Numbered from the stretch's first letter, positions 16,850-25,751 are shown. The stretch is DNA of 64,000 nt from Streptococcus tangpeifui (GCF_011038795.1 NZ_JAAKDU010000001.1:248001-312000); one strand, 5' to 3'. Notes: generated by a model from the letters alone, not told the origin. A program made the numbers and translations.

Positions 16850-16879
16850 TTGACATAGCAAATCTTTTACAAATAAAAT
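16850..16879 (+). promoter_or_regulatory. Promoter of the first GbpC-like gene
   Basis: TTGACA (16850-16855), 18 nt, TAAAAT (16874-16879), giving a leader of about 40 nt. The flanking DNA is very AT-rich. Confidence 0.7.
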
Positions 16880-16927
16880 AATTTTGTAACAATTGCTAAA
16901 TTTCTATAATCAAGAAGGGTTATTAAA

Positions 16928-18775
16928 ATGGGAAAGAAGAAATTGACTCAGTATTCACTTCTTAGCGGTTTAGTTTTAACTTCAATCGCTGCTGGCCAAC
17001 AGGTATTGGCTGATGAAGCAACTGATACAACTGCTAATACAGCAGCTGATAATCAAGCGTCACAAGTTGCGACTACTGGACCTCAAGTTAAAGTTGTTGA
17101 TCAACAAACTGAAGGTAACAAAACAACGACGACATCAGAAGTTACTTCACCTGAGTTGACTCAAGCTGTCAATGATGTTAATAACTTCAATGAAGCTAAC
17201 AAACCATCAACTGGCAATACTGATAAAGGTGATGTCAACAAAGATGGGGCTCAAGATGCTAATACTACACAATCAAATGTAGTTGTTCCGCCTGTAACTA
17301 TTTCGCAAGGTGAAACTAAGACTTATGATACTGTTGAAGAAGCAGATGCTGCTAATAAGGCGCAAGCTGAAGAAGTTAAAAATACTTTGACTCAGTATCA
17401 AAAAGATGTTGCTGATTATAAAGAAAAATTAGCTAATTACAACAAAGAAAATGAAAAGTACATTGCTGATAAGGCTGCTTATGATGAAAAAGTTAAGGCT
17501 TACAATGACTACCAAGCTAAAGTAAAAGACCTATCAAATCCTGAAAACGCAACAGTTGCTAAGGGACTTATTTATAACAATGAACCAAACGCAGTGGTTT
17601 CTATTGACGGTGTTAGCCAATATGTGACTAAAGAAGCACAAGCTAACCACGTTCAAGATGAAATTCTTCAACAATTTAATACGGATAAGTATCCAGGATC
17701 TGACTTCACATCAGAAAATCCATACGCTAATAATGAAGATGCATGGTTCAAGATGAATGTTGGTGATACCGTTACGGCTACTTACACTGGCCTTGAAAAT
17801 GCAACTTACCTTGGTACTAAGATTGGTAAGGTTGTCGCAACTTATAAGTTGAACAGTACGACTAGCAATGATAACACTGCTATTGTAAAACTTTATCATG
17901 ACCCAACCAAGACAATCTTTATTGGTGCTCAAACATCAGATGATCCTTCTAAGGAAATCACTGCTGATTTGCAAGTGAAGTTCTACGATGAAAATGGTCA
18001 TTTGATTAATATCAATGGTGACAACTCAGTTATCAGCTTGTCTTCACTCAACCACTGGACAACTGAATACGGTGATCACGTTGAGAAAGTTCTTAACATT
18101 GGTGAGAATAAATTTGTTGGCTTTAAAGATTCATCTGTTAAGATTAATCCTGATGGTGCTATTTATTCACCATCTGATAATGAATTTGTTGCTAATGGTG
18201 CCGCTCTCAATAGTGACGGTGAAGACGGTTGGGATAAGATCAATCCAGATGGAGAAAAACGGACCAAAACATCTGCTTATGGTGCCGCAGCAATGACTTA
18301 TAATGGTGAGCCATTCACCATTTCAGCTTCTGGTAACAATGTTGGAGTTCCAACAGCTATCTGGTTTGCTGTGAACTCCTTGGCTGTTAAAGCTCCGGGT
18401 GAAGCTCCAAAAGAACCAGAGAGACCTAAGCTATCTGCTGTGAGCGTTAAGTATAACAAGGCTATTGTTAAGGCGGTTGCTGAAATGCCAACTCCAGGAC
18501 AACCAACGCCGCCAACACCAACAACACCAGGTGAACCAACGCCTCCTACTAGTCCGGAACCTCCTAAGTCACCAGCACCTTCGCCAGCTCCTAAAGTGCC
18601 AGAAAAGCCTGTTACAGCTGCTCAAGGTGCCCAAGCTACTCCAACGATGCAGAAAGCTCAAGCTCTGCCGCAAACTGGTGATGCTAACAGCTATGGTGTT
18701 GCTGCCTTCGGTGCTGGAATTGTAGCCTTCTCTACTTTAACACTTCTTGGAAGTATGAAACGTAAAGAAGACTAA
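16928..18775 (+). CDS. LPXTG surface protein with GbpC/antigen I/II-type glucan-binding domain (copy 1)
   Basis: Cell-wall-anchored adhesin of 615 residues. It has a signal peptide (about 1-28, cleavage near VLA-DEA), a Thr/Gln-rich region, a charged helical segment (about 140-205, YQKDVADYKEKLANY-type repeats, probable coiled coil), the GbpC domain (about 212-495, from KGLIYNNEPNAVVSIDG to AIWFAVNSLAV), a Pro/Thr-rich wall spanner (about 520-575), and LPQTG at 580-584 with a hydrophobic tail and KRKED. GbpC/Dbl proteins of mutans streptococci bind dextran and drive glucan-dependent aggregation; binding here is inferred. A paralogue lies 1.8 kb downstream. Confidence 0.9.
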   Translation: MGKKKLTQYSLLSGLVLTSIAAGQQVLADEATDTTANTAADNQASQVATTGPQVKVVDQQTEGNKTTTTSEVTSPELTQAVNDVNNFNEANKPSTGNTDKGDVNKDGAQDANTTQSNVVVPPVTISQGETKTYDTVEEADAANKAQAEEVKNTLTQYQKDVADYKEKLANYNKENEKYIADKAAYDEKVKAYNDYQAKVKDLSNPENATVAKGLIYNNEPNAVVSIDGVSQYVTKEAQANHVQDEILQQFNTDKYPGSDFTSENPYANNEDAWFKMNVGDTVTATYTGLENATYLGTKIGKVVATYKLNSTTSNDNTAIVKLYHDPTKTIFIGAQTSDDPSKEITADLQVKFYDENGHLININGDNSVISLSSLNHWTTEYGDHVEKVLNIGENKFVGFKDSSVKINPDGAIYSPSDNEFVANGAALNSDGEDGWDKINPDGEKRTKTSAYGAAAMTYNGEPFTISASGNNVGVPTAIWFAVNSLAVKAPGEAPKEPERPKLSAVSVKYNKAIVKAVAEMPTPGQPTPPTPTTPGEPTPPTSPEPPKSPAPSPAPKVPEKPVTAAQGAQATPTMQKAQALPQTGDANSYGVAAFGAGIVAFSTLTLLGSMKRKED

Positions 18776-18806
18776 GCTCAGTTTCTATATTGATAAAATA
18801 CTTAAA

Positions 18807-18841
18807 AGATCTGCTCATCATTTGGATGGTGGGTCTTTTTT
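18807..18841 (+). terminator. Intrinsic terminator after the first GbpC-like gene
   Basis: Imperfect stem AGATCTGCTCATC (18807-18819) with GATGGTGGGTCT (18825-18836), then TTTTT. Confidence 0.75.
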
Positions 18842-18997
18842 ATGGCTCTCTGTCAACGGTGACTTATAGCTAGACACGAGAAGAGCTTTTTTTATTAGGG
18901 CTTCCAGCTTTTCTAAGAAAACCACCGGCTAAACTGGTGGCTGATAAGGCTTCTAACTTCCATTTATTGATTTATAATGGTCAATTGCTAATTTTTT

Positions 18998-19006
18998 TGC
19001 TAGACT
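18998..19006 (+). promoter_or_regulatory. Extended -10 promoter of the GDSL gene, leaderless geometry
   Basis: TGC-TAGACT ends at 19006, exactly 6 nt before the ATG at 19013, with no ribosome site. This is the same spacing as at 7987-8004 and at murT. Confidence 0.6.
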
Positions 19007-19012
19007 AAACTT

Positions 19013-19627
19013 ATGATGTTTGAATCGAGAAATAATCCTGCGCTTACTAATCATCAAGAGGAACGGTGCCATCAGTTTCAGACTGAGAAGGTCAAAGAGG
19101 CCAGTATCCTGTTTATGGGAGATTCCATTGTTGAATTTTTCCCTTTGAAAAAATATTTGGGGCATAATTTTAATTTTGTTAACCATGGTATTGCTGGTAT
19201 TTCGGCCCATTGGCTGGCTGATCATATTCCAGAAGTTTTGGGACATCAGGAGCCCGATAGAATTTTTTTGCTGATTGGCACCAATGATATTGGTATGGGA
19301 TATGATGTGCCAGCTATTGCTGAAAAAATTGAAGAATTGATCCATCATATGCAAATTGAAGCTGTTGGCTGTCCTATCTCGCTCCTATCTGTTCTGCCAA
19401 TAAATGAAGCGGAAAGCTATCAAGCTAAAGTTAAAATTCGGCGCAATCAGACTATTCAAGCTTTGAACCGAGAGCTGCTGAACATACCAGCAATTGAGTT
19501 TGTTGATGTCTATGATGCTCTGCTTGATGAGCAAGGACAACTAGCAGAACCTTATACCCAAGAAGGGCTACATTTAACGCAAGAAGGGTACAAAGCTTTA
19601 TCCAAAGCCCTGAAATCCTACCTTTAA
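19013..19627 (+). CDS. GDSL/SGNH-family esterase or lipase
   Basis: Serine hydrolase of the SGNH fold, 204 residues, cytoplasmic (no signal peptide). Block I is LFMGDSIVEF with Ser38; then GIAGISAHWL (block II Gly), IGTNDIG (block III Asn) and near the C-terminus EGLHLTQEG, where the usual Asp of DxxH is Glu (about 184-187). Such enzymes often remove acetyl or acyl groups from lipids or sugars; the substrate here is unknown. It has no Shine-Dalgarno sequence and sits behind an extended -10 box, so it is probably leaderless. Confidence 0.85.
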   Translation: MMFESRNNPALTNHQEERCHQFQTEKVKEASILFMGDSIVEFFPLKKYLGHNFNFVNHGIAGISAHWLADHIPEVLGHQEPDRIFLLIGTNDIGMGYDVPAIAEKIEELIHHMQIEAVGCPISLLSVLPINEAESYQAKVKIRRNQTIQALNRELLNIPAIEFVDVYDALLDEQGQLAEPYTQEGLHLTQEGYKALSKALKSYL

Positions 19628-20009
19628 AGGATAAGTCTAGGATAGCAATAGCTTGAATTAGGTAAGCATTAAAGATTACTAGGTGGGATAAACGCACTTT
19701 TTAAAATCCTTTTTTGAAATGAAATTCTTTGTTTATCTGTTAAGATCGTTTTCTTTTGATGGAGCTGCTAATCCAGTTGACTTGAGTGATACTAATCATG
19801 AATTTCTTGAGTTTGCTGCTAGTACTTTTACTTTGGTGTTTCTATTTTAACAGGTCTTAAATACAAAGAGAATACCCCTTCTGCATAACTCTTAAGCGTC
19901 TAAAGCTTTCAGTTCCTGGCTGGAGGTTTTTTAGATTTCTTTTTTGTGAGAAAAGTGGTAGACTAGGTCAGAACGAAGCGTAAATTTTTGAAATGGGAGG
20001 AAATCAAAT
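19628..20009 (+). other. Gene-poor stretch; possible 43-codon ORF; promoter
   Basis: 382 nt. A short ATG frame at 19719-19850 could encode a 43-residue peptide (MKFFVYLLRSFSFDGAANP at its start) but has no clear ribosome site and no recognised family; it may be a remnant. The extended -10 TGG-TAGACT at 19956-19964 is a likely promoter for the next gene. Confidence 0.35.
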
Positions 20010-20243
20010 ATGACAGCGGATGAAAAAATTTTAGCTTTGGTAAAACCAGAATATATGGAAAGAATTCCTAAAATGTTTCGGGGACATGCTACCAAGGCAA
20101 CGGTAAAAAAGATTGCTCAGGAACATCCAGACCTTTATGCTAAGGTAGAGGAAGCTGGGGAATTACCAGATGACTTGGCTCAAGAATTGTCCAGTATTAT
20201 CAATGGTATCTTTGAAGCTAAGATGAAAAAGCACAATTTCTAA
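20010..20243 (+). CDS. Small conserved protein of unknown function
   Basis: A 77-residue, charged, soluble protein with no signal or membrane segment. I do not recognise the family. It is a plausible helical protein (ERIPKMFRGHATKATVKKIAQ, then a Leu/Ala/Glu-rich C-terminal helix). The ribosome site GGGAGG is well placed, an extended -10 promoter lies 46 nt upstream and a terminator follows directly, so it is a real single-gene unit between the two GbpC-like genes. Confidence 0.7.
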   Translation: MTADEKILALVKPEYMERIPKMFRGHATKATVKKIAQEHPDLYAKVEEAGELPDDLAQELSSIINGIFEAKMKKHNF

Positions 20244-20255
20244 ATTTTTGTTTTG

Positions 20256-20288
20256 AAAGCCGGTTCAGTTTGGGACTGGTTTTTTATT
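20256..20288 (+). terminator. Intrinsic terminator after the 77-residue protein gene
   Basis: AAGCCGGTTC (20257-20266) pairs with GGGACTGGTTT (20272-20282), followed by a T run. Confidence 0.8.
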
Positions 20289-20377
20289 TTACTGCAACTT
20301 TGATGGAGTGACAGATACAGACAATAGCAATGGGAAGAAGATAAAGCTCAGTAGGGCGGAATAAACTCAAAAATTAT

Positions 20378-20433
20378 TTGAATATTAAAGAAATTTTTAC
20401 TATAAAATATTTTCAGTAAACAAATTAGTTTAC
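20378..20433 (+). promoter_or_regulatory. Promoter and operator-like palindrome of the second GbpC-like gene
   Basis: TTGAAT (20378-20383), 17 nt, TATAAA (20401-20406). Immediately downstream is GTAAAC-aaatta-GTTTAC (20416-20433), a perfect 6-bp inverted repeat, itself inside CAGTAA (20414-20419) and TTACTG (20441-20446). Its place at the expected transcription start suggests a repressor site. A leader of about 150 nt follows. Confidence 0.55.
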
Positions 20434-20565
20434 AAAACAATTACTGAATGTTACGATAGGAAAGATGAGATAACGATTCAATGTGTGAGAGTGTTGAATG
20501 AGTTATGGGAGCTCATCGAATAAATAAACTTTTTTAATTTTAATTATCATTGGGAGGATAATGAA

Positions 20566-22479
20566 ATGTCAACAAAAAAATTCAAGAGCTACACGCTCTT
20601 TAGTAGTTTACTTTTGGCTACTGTTTTTGCAACGAATACAGCTTTTGCTGATGAAGCCGCGAACGGCAGCGATCAAACGAATCAGCCAGCGGTGTCACAG
20701 GAGCAGGCAGCACAGTCTGGGCAAGCTCAAGGCGGTCAAAGCCAAGATGCTCAAACTGATAGCAACAATCAAGCAGTGCCTGTCACTGATCCAACCGTTA
20801 CAGAAATTGACAGGCAAGATAATGGTGATGGAACGTCAACCACGACATCAGAAGTGATTTCACAAGATTTGGAAACAGCGAAGGCGGATGTTTCTCAGTT
20901 TAACGAAGATAATGTGGCTACTGTTAGTCCAGCTGTAAATTTTTCAGAAACTGACGTGAAAGAACAGCCTTCTGTAGAAGCAGCACATGCTGATAATCAA
21001 GCGCAGGCTAAGGCGATTGAAGACGCTTTAACAGCTCAAAAAGGGAAACTTGACCAATATAAAACTGATATGGAAAACTATCAACGTGAGCTTGATCGTA
21101 AACCAGAGTTGGAAAAGAAATATCAAGAAGCTTTAGCTAAGTATGAAGAAGATCTTAAGGAATATGAGGCTCAAAAAGCTGCCTACGAAGAATACCAAAA
21201 GCTACTTGCTGAAGGTATTGATGCTGGTCGTATTGAGAAGGCACAAGGTTTGATTTACCAAAATGAACCAAATGCTACTATCGCTTTAGAAGGTGTTAGC
21301 CACTTCTTGACGAATGAAGCTGTTGCTAAGCACCATGCAGATGGTATCTTAGACCAATTTAATACCGATAGGTACCAAACTAACGGCAAATATAATGCTG
21401 ATGAATTTACTGACAAAAATCCAACAACTGGTAAAGAAGATGTTTGGTTCCGCATTCCAGTTGGAAAAACCATAACAGCAACCTACACTGGACTGGAAAA
21501 TTCTTACTACGATGGCAAAAAATTGAGCAAGGTTGTCATTAACTATACACTTAATAGTACAACTAATAACGATAATGATGCCTTGGCTAAACTTTTCCAC
21601 GATCCAACTAAGACGATTTTTATTGGGGCACAGACATCGAAGGAAGGCCGTGGTGATAAGATTAGTATCACTATCCATCCAACCTTCTTCGATACTGATG
21701 GGAAACAAGTTGATTTGAGTACCAACAAGGCTATCATGGGCTTATCTTCTCTTAACCACTGGATTACTGAATACGGTAATCACTTGGAAGCAGTAGAAGT
21801 GGGTGATAACGAATATATCCAAATTCCAGGGTCATCTATTCAAAATCACAATGGTTCAGCCTATTCAGAAAATGATAACCAATACAAGACCAATGGTTCG
21901 GCCTTCAATGGTGACGGTGAAAACGGTTGGGATGCTATCAATGATGATGGTACCCCACGGTCTAAAACAGCATTCTACGGTGCTGGTGCCATGACTTATA
22001 AGGGGCAACCATTCACAGTTACTGCTGGAGGTAACGATCAATACCTGCCAACAACCATTTGGTTTTCTGCTAACTCAGTTGTTTCAGTGCCGAAAGATCC
22101 AGGTCAAGCTCCTGAAAAACCAGAACCAGTCGAAGATCCTAAGAAGCCTGAAGCTCCAAAAACTTTAGAATTAACTTGGCATAAAAATATTGTCAAGAAA
22201 ACCGCAGTGAATCCGATACCGGTTATTCCAATTGTTCCGACAACAATTACAACTGTTAAAACACCAGATCCGCAGCCTCAGCCACAAACACCAACCACTC
22301 CAATCCCGGTGAAGATGGCTGAACCAAAATCTGTTGCTGGTTCAGTTCAAAAACAAGCAGCTCTTCCACAAACGGGTGATTCAAATGGTTATGGTCTTGC
22401 AGCATTTGGTGTTGGTATTGTTCTCTATGCAGCTCTTACTTTACTTGGTAGCCGTAAAATGGATGAACATGAAGACTAA
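20566..22479 (+). CDS. LPXTG surface protein with GbpC/antigen I/II-type glucan-binding domain (copy 2)
   Basis: Second wall-anchored GbpC-like adhesin, 637 residues. Signal peptide about 1-28 (FATNTAFA-DEAA), Gln/Ala-rich region, helical charged segment (about 145-215), GbpC domain (about 225-510, from AQGLIYQNEPNATIALEG to IWFSANSV), Pro-rich spanner, and LPQTG at 600-604 followed by a hydrophobic tail and MDEHED. The GbpC cores of the two copies share long near-identical blocks (for example FHDPTKTIFIGAQTS) while N-terminal and spacer regions differ. GGGAGGA lies 7 nt before ATG 20566. Likely function: dextran or glucan binding. Confidence 0.9.
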   Translation: MSTKKFKSYTLFSSLLLATVFATNTAFADEAANGSDQTNQPAVSQEQAAQSGQAQGGQSQDAQTDSNNQAVPVTDPTVTEIDRQDNGDGTSTTTSEVISQDLETAKADVSQFNEDNVATVSPAVNFSETDVKEQPSVEAAHADNQAQAKAIEDALTAQKGKLDQYKTDMENYQRELDRKPELEKKYQEALAKYEEDLKEYEAQKAAYEEYQKLLAEGIDAGRIEKAQGLIYQNEPNATIALEGVSHFLTNEAVAKHHADGILDQFNTDRYQTNGKYNADEFTDKNPTTGKEDVWFRIPVGKTITATYTGLENSYYDGKKLSKVVINYTLNSTTNNDNDALAKLFHDPTKTIFIGAQTSKEGRGDKISITIHPTFFDTDGKQVDLSTNKAIMGLSSLNHWITEYGNHLEAVEVGDNEYIQIPGSSIQNHNGSAYSENDNQYKTNGSAFNGDGENGWDAINDDGTPRSKTAFYGAGAMTYKGQPFTVTAGGNDQYLPTTIWFSANSVVSVPKDPGQAPEKPEPVEDPKKPEAPKTLELTWHKNIVKKTAVNPIPVIPIVPTTITTVKTPDPQPQPQTPTTPIPVKMAEPKSVAGSVQKQAALPQTGDSNGYGLAAFGVGIVLYAALTLLGSRKMDEHED

Positions 22480-22525
22480 GTAGGCCTAATAAGAAGTAGT
22501 AGAGGACGTCTTACGTTAAGATTAT

Positions 22526-22558
22526 AAAACTTCCATCTCATAAAAGGTGGAAGTTTTT
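22526..22558 (+). terminator. Intrinsic terminator after the second GbpC-like gene
   Basis: AAAACTTCCA (22526-22535) and TGGAAGTTTT (22548-22557) form a perfect 10-bp stem with T tail. Confidence 0.9.
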
Positions 22559-22602
22559 GCATGTTTTCAGAACAATTTTAATAGGCACTTAATGGCACAA
22601 CA

Positions 22603-22627
22603 AAAGCCCAGCAAGTTCTTGGGCTTT
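22603..22627 (-). terminator. Intrinsic terminator of murT-gatD
   Basis: On the minus strand, AAAGCCCA and TGGGCTTT form an 8-bp stem followed by TGTTG. It faces the plus-strand terminator at 22526. Confidence 0.7.
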
Positions 22628-22667
22628 CTTAACATCTAAATTCAAAAATAGTGGCAGTGGTCTGGTC

Positions 22668-23456
22668 TTATTTTTCGAACTCAGCCTTGCTCTTAACGTC
22701 TGCGTATTCTTCGGGGACTTCTTGGGATAAGATGTCATCGTAGCTGGCCAGCTTGATGTCTTGACCGTATTTGTTTCGTAGCGCTGTTGTAACTAAGCGA
22801 TAGGCTAGGTTAGCATTGCGAGAAAGGATTGGGCCATGGAAGTAAGAACCAAAGACATTTTTGTAGTGGACCCCCTCGGTGCCGTCTTCTTTGTTGTTAC
22901 CATTACCGTAGAGGCAGACGCCTAAAGGCTTTTCATTATCGGCAAGGAAGGTACGACCTTGATGATTCTCAAAGCCATAATAGGTTTCATCAAATTCCTC
23001 ATTGTGAATCTTGATGTCACCGATATAGCGATTGTTTTCTTGATTGAGGGTATAGTGGCCCATGACACCGATGCCGTCGATTTTTTCGCCATTAGCTTGA
23101 ACATAGTATTGACCTAGTAATTGGAAGCCACCACAGATGGCTAGGAGAACCCCGTCATTTTCGATATAATGTCCAATAGAGTTCTTAATGCGAGGGAGAT
23201 TTTTGGCGACAATAGATTGTTCATAGTCCTGACCGCCACCAAAGAAGACTAGATCGTAGTAGCTGTCATCAAAGTCGTCATCCAAGGAGACGATATCAAC
23301 AGAGATCTGGGCTCCCAACTTTTCAGCCACGTATTTGAGCATAAGGATATTGCCGTTATCGCCGTAAGTATTCATGAGGTTGCCATAGAGGTGGGCAATA
23401 TGAAGCTCAAAATCATAATCTCGATGACTAGGAGACTGTAAGGAAGTATAAACCAT
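22668..23456 (-). CDS. gatD: GatD, glutaminase subunit of lipid II isoglutaminyl synthase
   Basis: Class I glutamine amidotransferase (CobB/CobQ-like) that supplies ammonia to MurT for amidation of the D-glutamate of lipid II. The 262 residues have the nucleophile in [13 protein letters not shown] (Cys108), the GGGQDYEQ segment, and the catalytic histidine in GSYFHGPIL. The start codon overlaps the murT stop (TAATG), which fits a tight two-subunit complex. Amidation matters for cross-linking and antibiotic tolerance in Gram-positive cocci. Confidence 0.94.
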   Translation of the reverse strand: MVYTSLQSPSHRDYDFELHIAHLYGNLMNTYGDNGNILMLKYVAEKLGAQISVDIVSLDDDFDDSYYDLVFFGGGQDYEQSIVAKNLPRIKNSIGHYIENDGVLLAICGGFQLLGQYYVQANGEKIDGIGVMGHYTLNQENNRYIGDIKIHNEEFDETYYGFENHQGRTFLADNEKPLGVCLYGNGNNKEDGTEGVHYKNVFGSYFHGPILSRNANLAYRLVTTALRNKYGQDIKLASYDDILSQEVPEEYADVKSKAEFEK

Positions 23457-24799
23457 TAATGCATCTCCTTTCCAACAGCATGTTGGCTGGCCAAAATGTC
23501 TCTGAATTCCAGCATGGCTGTGTAGGTGGCTAGAATGTAGGCATGCTCTTCATCCTGCTGTTTAATCAAGGTCATGATGTCCTTGAGACTCTCAGCTTGG
23601 GTAATTTTGTCTTCGGGATAACCGGTGACCCGTAAACGTCTGGCAATTTCAGAGTGACGGACACCACCGGCATTGATTTCTGGAATATTCATGTCTAGGA
23701 TAGACTCGAAATTAGCATCCCAAATCCAGCTGGTATCAATACCATCAGCATAATTGGCATTGAGCAGAACAGAGAGACTGAAAGGATAAGGGGCTAACTT
23801 AATCATATCTAGGGCCTGACTGGCACCAACAGGGTTCTTAATCAGGACCAAAGTACAGGACTTATCACCGATTTTAAAAGTTTCTTGACGCCCAAAGACT
23901 GCACGGCTTTTATCGAAGCCAGCCTTGATTTGACTTGGTTCCACACCAAAGAATTCGGCTACAGCCACAGCAGCTAGAGCATTGTAGATATTGTAGAGGC
24001 CGCCAACATTGATTTTATAAGCTTGACCATCAATGATGAACTTAGAGGTCGTATTGGTGATTTCAGTTAACTTCGTAAGCGCATAGTCTAATTTTGGCCG
24101 TTCAAAGCCACAGTTAGGGCAGATATAGTCTCCTAAATTGGCATAGGTATTGAGACGGTATTCCAAAATATGCTGACACTTGGGGCAGAGAATGCCTTCA
24201 GTGTTATAGTGAGCCTGTTTAGTCTCCTCTTTGTCTGTAGCAAAACCGTAGAATTGCACAGGGTTGACAACCTTTTTGGAATGAAAGAGAGGGCTGTCCC
24301 CATTGGCCAAAATAGTGGCCTGAGGAGCTTTGGCAGCCCCATCTAAAATCATCTGGTAGGTTGTGTAAATCTCTCCGTAGCGATCCATTTGGTCGCGAAA
24401 GATATTTGTAAAAACAAAGAGACTAGGAGTGAGGTAATCTGTGATTTTTGGCAGACTGGCTTCGTCAATTTCCAGTACTGCAATTTTCTTGCCAGACTTG
24501 GCTTTCTTGGCTGTCAAAAAGGTTGATGTGATGCCAGTAATCATGTTAGCACCACTCGGATTGGTTACAACTTCCCCAAAGGCCTCTTTAAGAATACCGA
24601 CAGTTAAGGCGGTTGTTAAAGTTTTGCCATTAGTTCCTGTTATGACCACGATTTCGTAGTCCTTAGCAATACTATCTAAAATATCCTTATCAAATTTTAG
24701 GGCTAGTTTACCAGGCAGGGTTGACCCTCGTCCCATCTTACTGAGCATGAAATGTGCTGACTTTCCCGCCGTAATCCCTAGTAATGTTTGTAATTTCAT
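23456..24799 (-). CDS. murT: MurT, ligase subunit of lipid II isoglutaminyl synthase
   Basis: Mur-ligase-like subunit that activates the D-Glu carboxylate of lipid II with ATP and adds ammonia from GatD. The 447 residues include the P-loop [10 protein letters not shown] (about 54-63), a four-cysteine zinc ribbon (CPKC..CPNC, about 204-231) typical of MurT, and the DUF1727 C-terminal domain. The ATG at 24799 lies 6 nt after a TGA-TAAAAT box with no ribosome site, so it is probably leaderless. Three 49-nt repeats lie directly upstream of the promoter. Confidence 0.94.
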   Translation of the reverse strand: MKLQTLLGITAGKSAHFMLSKMGRGSTLPGKLALKFDKDILDSIAKDYEIVVITGTNGKTLTTALTVGILKEAFGEVVTNPSGANMITGITSTFLTAKKAKSGKKIAVLEIDEASLPKITDYLTPSLFVFTNIFRDQMDRYGEIYTTYQMILDGAAKAPQATILANGDSPLFHSKKVVNPVQFYGFATDKEETKQAHYNTEGILCPKCQHILEYRLNTYANLGDYICPNCGFERPKLDYALTKLTEITNTTSKFIIDGQAYKINVGGLYNIYNALAAVAVAEFFGVEPSQIKAGFDKSRAVFGRQETFKIGDKSCTLVLIKNPVGASQALDMIKLAPYPFSLSVLLNANYADGIDTSWIWDANFESILDMNIPEINAGGVRHSEIARRLRVTGYPEDKITQAESLKDIMTLIKQQDEEHAYILATYTAMLEFRDILASQHAVGKEMH

Positions 24800-24805
24800 A
24801 AGAAT

Positions 24806-24814
24806 ATTTTATCA
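24806..24814 (-). promoter_or_regulatory. Extended -10 promoter of murT, leaderless geometry
   Basis: On the minus strand TGA-TAAAAT ends at 24806, followed by ATTCTT and the murT ATG. The gap is 6 nt and there is no SD. Confidence 0.65.
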
Positions 24815-24823
24815 TAAAAAAAT

Positions 24824-24970
24824 AGTCCAGTGGACTATTTTTTCCCGAGCATGGAAATAAGAAAGCGAGGCAAGTCCAGTGGACTATTTTTTCCCGAGCA
24901 TGGAAATAAGAAAGCGAGGCAAGTCCAGTGGACTATTTTTTCCCGAGCATAGAAATAAGAAAGCGAGGTA
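24824..24970. repeat. Three tandem 49-nt repeats with hairpin cores (array A)
   Basis: Copies begin at 24824, 24873 and 24922 (AGTCCAGTGGACTATTTTTT is the first 20 nt of each) and differ only by single bases in the third (ATAGAA, GGTA). Each contains the palindrome GTCCA-G-TGGAC followed by T6. In copy 1 the palindrome extends to a bidirectional terminator-like AAAAAATAGTCCA / TGGACTATTTTTT. The array is between the murT promoter and a long intergenic region. Confidence 0.95.
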
Positions 24971-25751
24971 AGGAAGTGTTAGATAATTTTCTGCTTCCTC
25001 TGCTGTTAAATCCTTGAGAGTAGGACAAAAATTGGTCAATCACTATTTCATGGCAGTTTTGATTTTTCTCCCAATTTTAAATCGGTAGGCTTGGGTGGCA
25101 GTCTATCTCTGGACTGCCAAACACCACCACTGAGATATCGCTCCTATCTTCGTACAGTTTTATCAAGATACAAAGCCGTTAAGCAGTGCAAAGGGATTTG
25201 GGAAGATCACCGCAGGTGATAAAACACCTAAGAGATTTTCTGCTTTCAGTTGCCATATTTGTAAGAACAACAGCTAGGGATCTAATTTCACAGCACTGCA
25301 GGCGCGTTCAACTATTAATTATCACTTGCATGGTAGGTAAGTCTGGGACCAAAGTCCAGACTCGTTAGCGTGGTTTTAGATTTACTAGATTGATGCAGTG
25401 GTTGATGAGGACAGGTAAAAACTTGTCCAGTATTTCCGTTTTGGAATAAGCTCTTGACGCGCAGTGATTAGCTGGTTTTCCTTTTGTCATAAAGCCAAAG
25501 CCGAAAGTCAGTCAACTGTGCGGTTGTGGAAATATGAACCAGAAATTTCAGTTTTTGGAGTAATCCCCTTCTCAATGACTGCGGAATAGTTAACACACAG
25601 AGGAACTTTTGGTTCAGCCTCGCTATCATTCACAAAAACATAAAATAGGGAAGCTAGTTATCACTGTTTTGTTAGAGTAGAGCGCACTCTGGCTATTCTT
25701 TTATACAACTTTAAAATGGAGCTGATTATGTGTTAGACCACTTTTGTTTAT
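24971..25751. other. Long intergenic region with hairpins and dispersed repeat
   Basis: About 780 nt with no convincing ORF on either strand. It holds stable hairpins GGCAGTC/GACTGCC (25097-25118), ATCACC-gca-GGTGAT (25206-25220) and GTCTGGGAC/GTCCAGAC (25341-25361), and a copy of a short dispersed repeat at about 25418-25500 that also occurs at 32504. None has a clear terminator tail. It could hold a small RNA or decayed gene; neither is proven. Confidence 0.4.

Noticed and set aside
20416-20433. A CcpA cre site at the second GbpC-like gene
   Set aside because: The palindrome lacks the central CG of cre sites; only an unspecified operator can be claimed.
24824-24970. CRISPR array
   Set aside because: The three 49-nt units are repeats without distinct spacers; the whole unit is conserved, and no cas genes are nearby.
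25186-25368. A 60-codon frame in the long intergenic region
   Set aside because: No ribosome site, not protein-like, and it runs through two hairpins.
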